Assembly: GCA_035281745.1 (NCBI GenBank)
Contig: DATEDI010000026.1
Location: 124,001-188,000 of the forward strand
Length of the DNA: 64,000 nucleotides
Source of the DNA: 66-474 sp035281745
GTDB lineage: Bacteria > Pseudomonadota > Gammaproteobacteria > Xanthomonadales > Rhodanobacteraceae
Reading direction: 5' to 3'
A program made the translations under genes and the position numbers. Below the pieces are notes generated by a model. It ran no database searches. It was not told where the DNA came from and saw nothing but the letters and a program-made list of their open reading frames with translations. Within the stretch, counting starts at the first letter, position 1. The number at the start of each line of letters is the position of its first letter. Shown here in pieces: positions 58,815 through 64,000 of the stretch.

Positions 58815-58915
58815 GTCATACCGGGCGCCTTGGGCGAACCCGGAATCGGTTTCAAGGCCGATCATGACCGATTCCGGATCCCGGCCTGCGACCGTCCGCG
58901 GAATGACAACGATAA
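58815..58915. repeat. R1 repeat between rfbC and rfbD
   Basis: TTCGTCATACCGGGCGCC and GCGGAATGACAACG ends with inner CCGGAATCGG / CCGATTCCGG arms. Confidence 0.7.
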
Positions 58916-58953
58916 ACATGGTGATCATGCCGGTGCCACGGCGTACGGACCAC

Positions 58954-59532
58954 TCAACCGGCCGCAAACACCGGTAACTTGTCCGCCGCGACATCGGCGA
59001 GTAGCGGTGCTTTTTCGTCCTTGGCCGACAGCAACGGTTCGGCCACCGGCCAGTCGATGCCGATCGCAGCATCGTTCCAGCGCACGCCCGCATCGGCGGC
59101 GGCGGCGTACAAGGCGGTGCACTGATACATGAAGGTGGCCGCCTCGCTGACCACGCAGAAGCCGTGCGCGAACCCTTCCGGAATCCACAACTGGCGGTGA
59201 TTGTCAGCGGTCAGCATCGCCGCTTCCCACTTGCCGAAAGTCGGCGAACCGCGACGGATGTCGACCGCCACGTCGTACACCTCGCCTTCCAGCACCGACA
59301 CGAGTTTCCCTTGCGGATTCGGCCACTGGTAATGCAGGCCACGCAGCACACCTTGCGCCGAGCGTGACACATTCGATTGCACGAAGCGCGCATCGATGCC
59401 GAGTTCGGCGTACTTGTTCGCGTGGAAGCTTTCGAAGAAATAGCCGCGGGCATCGCCGTGCACCACGGGTTCGATGACGCACACGCCGGGCAGGCGGGTG
59501 TCGATGCGTTTGAGGTGGGGGTGCTGGGTCAT
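58954..59532 (-). CDS. rfbC: dTDP-4-dehydrorhamnose 3,5-epimerase
   Basis: A 192-residue cupin-fold epimerase. Catalytic His67 in VLRGLHYQ, Tyr136 in ATFMYQC, with RGYFFESFH and IPEGFAHGF motifs. Third gene of the rmlBACD set; full length and start (MTQHPHLKRIDTRLPGV) are normal. Confidence 0.96.
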   Translation of the reverse strand: MTQHPHLKRIDTRLPGVCVIEPVVHGDARGYFFESFHANKYAELGIDARFVQSNVSRSAQGVLRGLHYQWPNPQGKLVSVLEGEVYDVAVDIRRGSPTFGKWEAAMLTADNHRQLWIPEGFAHGFCVVSEAATFMYQCTALYAAAADAGVRWNDAAIGIDWPVAEPLLSAKDEKAPLLADVAADKLPVFAAG

Positions 59533-59551
59533 GCAATCACCATTTGTTTGT

Positions 59552-59765
59552 CGTCATTCCGGCTGCCTTTTTCGTTGTCATTCCGGGGCGACCCGGAGGG
59601 TCGAACCCGGAATCGATGTGCCTTTTGTTCCCCTCTCCCCCCGGGAGAGGGTGCCCCGCGAGGGGCGGGTGCGGGTTCGGAGCCATGGCGAGTGTTCAGG
59701 CACAATCGAACCCTCATTCGGCGCTGCGCGCCACCTTCTCCCGGAGGGAGAAGGGCTCAAAAACA
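59552..59765. repeat. R1 fragment followed by an R2 element
   Basis: TCGTCATTCCGGCTG, GTCATTCCGGGGCGACCC and GAACCCGGAATCG, then CCCCTCTCCCCCCGGGAGAGGG with GGGGCGGGTGCGGGTTCGG, and CCCTCATTCGGCGC with CTTCTCCCGGAGGGAGAAGG. Fills the rfbA-rfbC gap. Confidence 0.75.
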
Positions 59766-59771
59766 AGAAAG

Positions 59772-60647
59772 CTATCCACCCACCAGCCGCAACAGATATT
59801 GCCCGTAGCCGGTTTTCGCCAGCGGCACGGCGAGTTCGCGCACCCGCGCCGCATCGATCCAGCCTTGCTGCCAGGCGATTTCTTCCGGGCAGCACACCTT
59901 CAGGCCTTGCCGGTTTTCGACGGTGGCAATGTAGTTGCCGGCGTCCATCATGGATTCGTGGGTGCCGGTGTCGAGCCACGCGTAACCGCGGCCGAGTTGT
60001 TCCAGCATCAACGAACCGTCGTCCAGGTAGCAGCGGTTCAAGTCGGTGATTTCCAGTTCGCCGCGTAGCGACGGCTTCAGCTGCGCCGCGTAGTCGCACA
60101 CACGGCCGTCGTAGAAATACAAACCCGTCACCGCGTAACTGGATTTCGGCTTGGCCGGTTTTTCTTCAAGGCCCACCACCCGACCCGTCGTGTCGAATTC
60201 CGCCACGCCGTAACGTTCCGGATCGCGCACCAGGTAGCCGAACACGGTGGCACCGCGTTCGCGTGCCGAGGCGCGCTTCAGCAGTTCAGTGAAGCCGTGG
60301 CCGAAGAAAATGTTGTCGCCCAGCACCAGCGCGCAGGGATCGCCCGCGATGAAATCGCGCCCGATCAGGAATGCCTGCGCCAGGCCGTCGGGGGACGGCT
60401 GTACTGCGTAGGTGATCTGGATGCCCCACTGCGAACCGTCGCCCAGCAGATGATGGAACAACGGTTGCTCGTGCGGCGTGTTGATCACCAGCACCTCGCG
60501 GATACCGGCCAGCATCAACACCGACAACGGGTAATAAATCATCGGCTTGTCGTACACCGGCAGCAGTTGCTTGCTGATCGCCTGCGTGACCGGATACAAC
60601 CGCGTACCGGAGCCGCCGGCGAGGATGATGCCTTTTTTTGTTGTCAT
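59772..60647 (-). CDS. rfbA: glucose-1-phosphate thymidylyltransferase
   Basis: Makes dTDP-glucose, the first step of dTDP-rhamnose synthesis. The 291-residue protein has the nucleotidyl-transfer loop GIILAGGSGTRLYP, the KPMIYYPL segment, LVLGDNIFFGHG and GLEEKPAKPKS. Length is normal. Confidence 0.97.
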   Translation of the reverse strand: MTTKKGIILAGGSGTRLYPVTQAISKQLLPVYDKPMIYYPLSVLMLAGIREVLVINTPHEQPLFHHLLGDGSQWGIQITYAVQPSPDGLAQAFLIGRDFIAGDPCALVLGDNIFFGHGFTELLKRASARERGATVFGYLVRDPERYGVAEFDTTGRVVGLEEKPAKPKSSYAVTGLYFYDGRVCDYAAQLKPSLRGELEITDLNRCYLDDGSLMLEQLGRGYAWLDTGTHESMMDAGNYIATVENRQGLKVCCPEEIAWQQGWIDAARVRELAVPLAKTGYGQYLLRLVGG

Positions 60648-60668
60648 GCGAGTCTTCTACTTTCTCAT

Positions 60669-61131
60669 TGTCATTCCGGGGCGCTCCGCGGCTCTATCGC
60701 GGAGAGAACCCGGAATCCAGGTTTCGACTGGCGATTCCTTCAGGCACTGATCTCGGGCCACAGATCCCGCCAACGCGGGTTCGCCTTCTCAATCAGGGCG
60801 ATCTTCCACACCCGCCGCCATTTTTTCAGTTCTTTTTCACGCTCGATCGCTTCAGTCATTGAACGGAACTGCTCCAAATGCACCAAACGATGTACTCCGT
60901 ATCGCTGGGTGAAGCCCTCCACCAGGTTGTTCCGATGTTCCCATGCGCGCTTGATCAGATCCGATGTCACGCCGACGTACGAGGTGCCATTGGGTCGGCT
61001 GGCGAGGATGTAGACAGTCGGTTGTCGCATGGCCGCATCCTACGGGGCACAGCCAGGGATAGCAGGTAGATCTGCAAAAGCTGGATTCCGGGTTCCATCG
61101 CCGATAAAGCCGGCAATGGCCCCGGAATGAC
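60669..61131. repeat. inverted R1 arms bracketing the GIY-YIG gene
   Basis: The left arm 60669-60720 (TCATTCCGGGGCGC, TCTATCGCGG, AACCCGGAATCCAGG) is the inverted counterpart of the right arm 61080-61131 (CTGGATTCCGGGTTCC, CGATAAAGCCGG, GCCCCGGAATGACCAG). About 50 bp each. A second R1 copy follows at 61178-61215. Confidence 0.8.
60740..61030 (-). CDS. GIY-YIG nuclease family protein
   Basis: A 96-residue single-domain UvrC/YhbQ-like protein: VYILASRPNGTSYVGVTSDLIKRAWEHRNN carries the GIY-YIG strand pair (VYI, YVGVT), the conserved Arg and the His. Glu follows in TEAIEREKELKKW. No DNA-binding partner domain. It lies inside the rml operon between rfbB and rfbA and is bracketed by inverted R1 arms, so it is probably an inserted cargo gene, not part of rhamnose synthesis. 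Confidence 0.9.
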   Translation of the reverse strand: MRQPTVYILASRPNGTSYVGVTSDLIKRAWEHRNNLVEGFTQRYGVHRLVHLEQFRSMTEAIEREKELKKWRRVWKIALIEKANPRWRDLWPEISA

Positions 61132-61250
61132 CAGAGAAATTTGGGGAACGGAAATGACACAAGAGGGATCTCGTCATTCCGGGGCGACCCGAAGGGTCGA
61201 ACCCGGAATCGGTTTCGAAACACCGCCGCTCCGCCGGCCGACAACAATCC

Positions 61251-62303
61251 TCACCCCCGCCCCAACCGTTCCATTCTGTAACTCCCGTCCAGCACGCGCT
61301 GCACCCATGGCTGGTTGTCGAGGTACCAGTCGACGGTGCGGGCGATGCCGGTTTCGAAATCGACGGATGGCTTCCAGCCGAGCTCGCGCTGCAGCTTGGA
61401 TGAATCGATCGCGTAGCGGCGATCGTGTCCCGGGCGATCCTTCACGAACTCGATCAGCGTTTCGCGCTTGCGACCGTCGGGCAGCGGGCGCTTGCGATCC
61501 AGCAGCGCGCAGATGGCTTTCACCACGTGGATGTTCTCGCGCTCGGAATCGCCGCCGACGTTGTAGGTTTCGCCCACCCTGCCCGCTTCCAGCACGCGAC
61601 GGATCGCACTGCAGTGATCCAGCACGAACAGCCAGTCGCGGATATTCCTGCCGTCGCCGTATACAGGCAGCGGTTCGCCCGCCAGCGCGCGCGCGATGAT
61701 CAGCGGAATCAACTTTTCGGGAAACTGGAACGGCCCGTAATTGTTCGAGCAGTTCGTGGTCAGCACCGGCAACCCGTAGGTGTGGTGGAACGCGCGCACC
61801 AGGTGATCGCTCGATGCCTTCGACGCCGAATACGGCGAATTCGGCGCGTACGGCGTTGTTTCGGTGAACTTGCCGGACTCGCCCAGCGAGCCATACACCT
61901 CGTCGGTGGACACGTGCAGGAAGCGGAACGCGTCCTTGGCCGCGCCGTCCAGCGCCTTCCAGTAATCGCGCGCAGCTTCCAGCAACGCGAGCGTGCCGAC
62001 CACATTGGTTTCGATGAACGCCGCCGGTCCGTCGATGGAACGATCGACGTGCGACTCCGCGGCGAAGTTCACCACCGCGTCGGGCTGGTGCTCGGCGAGC
62101 AGCTTCGCGACCAGCGCACGGTCGCCGATGTCACCCTGCACGAACACATGGCGCGCATTGCCTGCCAGCGGTTTCAGCGTGTCAACGTTGCCGGCATAGG
62201 TGAGCTTGTCCAGATTGACTACCGTCAACCCGTCCGCCACCGCCTGCAGCACGAAATTGCCGCCGATGAAACCGGCGCCGCCGGTCACCAACAGAGTGGT
62301 CAT
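61251..62303 (-). CDS. rfbB: dTDP-glucose 4,6-dehydratase
   Basis: Second step of dTDP-rhamnose synthesis. The 350-residue SDR-type enzyme has GGAGFIGGNFVLQA, NFAAESHVDRSI, the STDEVYGS motif and the catalytic YSASKASSDH, followed by NNYGPFQFPEKLIP. First gene of the rml cluster; transcription probably starts in 62304-62350 on the minus strand. Confidence 0.97.
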   Translation of the reverse strand: MTTLLVTGGAGFIGGNFVLQAVADGLTVVNLDKLTYAGNVDTLKPLAGNARHVFVQGDIGDRALVAKLLAEHQPDAVVNFAAESHVDRSIDGPAAFIETNVVGTLALLEAARDYWKALDGAAKDAFRFLHVSTDEVYGSLGESGKFTETTPYAPNSPYSASKASSDHLVRAFHHTYGLPVLTTNCSNNYGPFQFPEKLIPLIIARALAGEPLPVYGDGRNIRDWLFVLDHCSAIRRVLEAGRVGETYNVGGDSERENIHVVKAICALLDRKRPLPDGRKRETLIEFVKDRPGHDRRYAIDSSKLQRELGWKPSVDFETGIARTVDWYLDNQPWVQRVLDGSYRMERLGRG

Positions 62304-62479
62304 CCCTTGTCCTGCGCGAAATCAAAGGCGTGCATTGTGCCATAGGCGCTTTCCCGGCCCTTTGCGCGCAACGCGAGATGGCGGACCCCACGGGATCCGC
62401 ATCGCTGTTACACGGAAGGCGGGTTGGCACCCGCCCTACATTTTGTCGCAGGAGGGCGGGAGTAGCGCGGCGCTCCCCG

Positions 62480-62669
62480 CCGTCATCGCAATCCGCAAAG
62501 ACGTATCTGCACGCGACCCGCGCGAACTTCCCGAGGGAAGGCATCTCCGAGAACGTTGATGCATCAGGCTTGGCACGCATCGTGCTGGTAAGAAACCCGG
62601 AGCATCTTTCTGGTCAGGAACGGGGGCTCCCAAACGGCTGCACCTTCGGGTACGGCCGTTTGTTTTTTT
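62480..62669 (+). ncRNA. candidate small RNA ending in an intrinsic terminator
   Basis: No coding gene is supported on the plus strand here, yet a strong terminator stands at 62631-62669. The stretch before it folds locally: CTTCCCGAGGGAAG, TGATGCATCA, and GGAGC paired with GCTCC. The 5' end is unknown and no promoter was assigned. It may be a free-standing small RNA. Confidence 0.3.
62631..62669 (+). terminator. Rho-independent terminator
   Basis: CAAACGGC (62631-62638) pairs with GCCGTTTG (62655-62662); a further GCACC-TTCG-GGTAC tip continues the stem. Seven T residues follow at 62663-62669. Confidence 0.75.
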
Positions 62670-62693
62670 GCAGCAGCGCCGATTTTTCCTTTG

Positions 62694-62830
62694 TCATCAC
62701 GGGGCTGCCCGCGGCTCTTTGCGGGCAGAACCCGACTGCGTTTGCAGATTGCAAACGCGAACGCCGCAGGCGGCGCGTAGCGCGAGCGCCAAGGATGGCG
62801 CGAATCAATCGGTGGTCCCCGGAATGACGA
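62694..62830. repeat. R1 composite repeat upstream of the pilin gene
   Basis: GTCATCACGGGGCTGCCCGCGG on the left, GTGGTCCCCGGAATGACG on the right, enclosing TTTGCAGATTGCAAACGCGAACGCCGCAGGCGGCGCGTAGCGCGAG-type stems (also seen near 57170-57215). The stretch 62830-63100 holds further CGGAATGACAAC fragments and no gene. Confidence 0.65.
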
Positions 62831-63106
62831 CAAGATACTGGGGTGCGGTCATCCTCGGAATGACAACAGGAGGATGGGTGCGACCGGTCCCGGAACGACA
62901 CGACAGGATTAATGTATCCGGCCGGGTCCGGGTGACGAGCATGTGGTGAACCCGCGGGAGCGCATCCCGCGTGCGAGTGACGTGCCACGTCACACTGTCG
63001 AGTTGCGTCAACGATTGTGAACTTGCCATTTCGGCGAACTGTGAACCGGTTCGCAAGCCGCATTCGCCGCGGCCGTTAGATTTCCCGCCGGGGCGCAGTC
63101 ACGGGG

Positions 63107-63124
63107 TTTGGCATGAAAGCTGCT
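63107..63124 (+). promoter_or_regulatory. sigma-54 promoter of the pilin gene
   Basis: TTTGGCATGAAAGCTGCT: GG at 63110-63111 and GC at 63122-63123, ten bases apart. It predicts a start near 63135 and a 5' leader of about 110 nt. pilA genes in related bacteria are driven by sigma-54 with PilR. Confidence 0.75.
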
Positions 63125-63244
63125 TCCTTCCACCCGAGCTTCTGGCTCACTGGCCCTGCTGGCCAGGGGGTTCGCATCAGGGGCTTGCACTTTGGGCATT
63201 CCCAACCAGTAGACCAGTTTCCACAAGCACAGAGGATCCATTCC

Positions 63245-63712
63245 ATGAAAACCCAGAAAGGCTTTACCCTGATCGAACTGATGATCGTGGTCGCGATCAT
63301 CGCGATCTTGGCGGCCATTGCCGTCCCGGCGTATCAGAATTACATCATCCGCTCCAAGGTTACCGAGGCACTGTCCGCTGCCGACATGGCCCGGACCGCT
63401 GTTTCGGAGACCTTCCAGACCAAGGGCACGGTGCCTGCCAGCAATGGTTCAGCAGGGCTGCCTGGCACTCCGGCCAGCGTCGCAACAAAATACATGTCCG
63501 ACCTGCAGATCAGCGGGGCGGGCGTGATCACGGTCACTGTGCAAGGCACCAATGACACCTCCGCGGACGCTCACACCGTTAAATTTACGCCGTATGAGGG
63601 TGATACGACCACTGCGCTTGCAACAGGCTACAGCGGTCCGATCAGCTGGAAATGCCAGGGCGGTGACACCAATCCCATGCCGCCCAAGTACCTCCCGGCC
63701 ACCTGCCGCTGA
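63245..63712 (+). CDS. pilA: type IV major pilin (PilA)
   Basis: A 155-residue pilin. Short leader MKTQKG cut before FTLIELMIVVAIIAILAAIAVPAYQNYIIRSKVTEAL with Glu at +5 of the mature protein. The C-terminal disulfide loop runs from ISWKCQGG to the penultimate Cys in PATCR. GAGGA lies upstream of the ATG. It has its own sigma-54 promoter and terminator, which fits a highly expressed single-gene unit. Confidence 0.95.
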   Translation: MKTQKGFTLIELMIVVAIIAILAAIAVPAYQNYIIRSKVTEALSAADMARTAVSETFQTKGTVPASNGSAGLPGTPASVATKYMSDLQISGAGVITVTVQGTNDTSADAHTVKFTPYEGDTTTALATGYSGPISWKCQGGDTNPMPPKYLPATCR

Positions 63713-63736
63713 AATTAGCTTCACCACAACACATTC

Positions 63737-63765
63737 GAAGGGCCGCTTCTGCGGCCCTTCTTTTT
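63737..63765 (+). terminator. Rho-independent terminator after pilA
   Basis: GAAGGGCCGC-TTCT-GCGGCCCTTC is a perfect 10-bp stem followed by TTTTT. Confidence 0.92.
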
Positions 63766-63911
63766 GATGCAGACCCTTGCAACGACATCCACTCGGGCCG
63801 CGTTCGAGAAGAGCATGCCGCGGTCTTTCAGAGTGCGCGCGGTAGTCAGTAAGCGCACCCGGGTTCAAACCCTCGGTAACATGGCGCGACTTATACCCCA
63901 CGGATTGCCCG

Positions 63912-64000
63912 ATGCACCTGAAAGAACGCGCCCACAAATGGTTGCCTTGGCTACTGTTGGCTGTGGCGGTGTTGATCACGGCCGGCGTTTATTGGCCGGG
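63912..64000 (+). CDS. N-terminal part of a membrane protein, cut by the window end
   Basis: The first 29 codons read MHLKERAHKWLPWLLLAVAVLITAGVYWPG: a basic start and one hydrophobic helix. It follows pilA. A membrane glycosyltransferase acting on pilin would fit the place, but nothing in the visible part shows this. Confidence 0.5.
   Translation, partial: MHLKERAHKWLPWLLLAVAVLITAGVYWP

Noticed and set aside
63840..63895. GGTTCAAACC resembling a tRNA T-arm
   Set aside because: The T stem is only partly paired, no D-arm or anticodon arm fits upstream at the right spacing, and no acceptor stem or CCA is visible.

Overview
The window is high-GC DNA from a gammaproteobacterium, most likely of the order Xanthomonadales (Rhodanobacteraceae/Xanthomonadaceae type). 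The evidence is the glyA-nrdR-ribD / ribE-ribB neighbourhood, the rml (dTDP-rhamnose) cluster, a type IV pilus minor-pilin cluster with PilY1, an H-NS-like protein with a GRGxxPRW tail, and dense families of palindromic intergenic repeats. The placement is an inference from gene content; no 16S gene is present.

Layout. 1-12 kb: a riboflavin locus on the minus strand (ribB and ribE behind an FMN riboswitch, then ribD, nrdR, glyA) split by a plus-strand gltBD pair. 12-25.5 kb: housekeeping and mixed genes: an aldo/keto reductase with its TetR regulator, a secreted hydrolase, ettA, a pssA-holD-like-rimI operon, proS, an H-NS-like gene, a ThrE-type exporter with an NfeD protein, and a frameshifted SPFH gene. 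25.5-45.5 kb: the most unusual part, a minus-strand run made of a HlyD-type adaptor, one ABC ATPase, a small membrane-anchored protein, TEN MacB/FtsX-type permeases in five two-gene units, and an NtrC-family response regulator with its histidine kinase. A well-formed sigma-54 promoter with tandem palindromic upstream sites precedes the first gene. 45.7-48.2 kb: an ECF sigma / anti-sigma-like / double-PDZ operon in the opposite direction. 48.4-56.8 kb: pilin-like pilE, pilY1, pilX, pilW, pilV, fimT. 57.7-62.3 kb: rmlBACD, interrupted by a GIY-YIG gene. 63.1-63.7 kb: a major pilin gene with its own sigma-54 promoter and a terminator; a membrane-protein start runs off the end.

Repeats shape the window. 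I name four main families. R1 has ends in GTCATTCCGG/CCGGAATGAC. R2 has CTCTCCC-GGGAGAG stems with CCCTCACCC. R3 has CCTTCAAGGGGAGG with GGGGTGGGGATGGG. R4 has GTAGGTTGGGCTGA/TCAGC-CCAACCTAC. Most copies are two inverted arms around a short spacer. Three small genes (GIY-YIG, DUF559, four-helix bundle) each sit between two inverted arms of a repeat, as if they were loaded versions of the same elements. R2 copies have also entered ribD and rmlD in frame and are translated.

How the genes work together. The multi-permease cluster looks like one regulated export or envelope-stress machine: one adaptor and one ATPase serve many interchangeable permease pairs, and the two-component system at the 3' end probably switches on the sigma-54 promoter at the 5' end. 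The pilus genes and rml genes point to surface structures. All functions are read from sequence motifs by eye; no database search was run.
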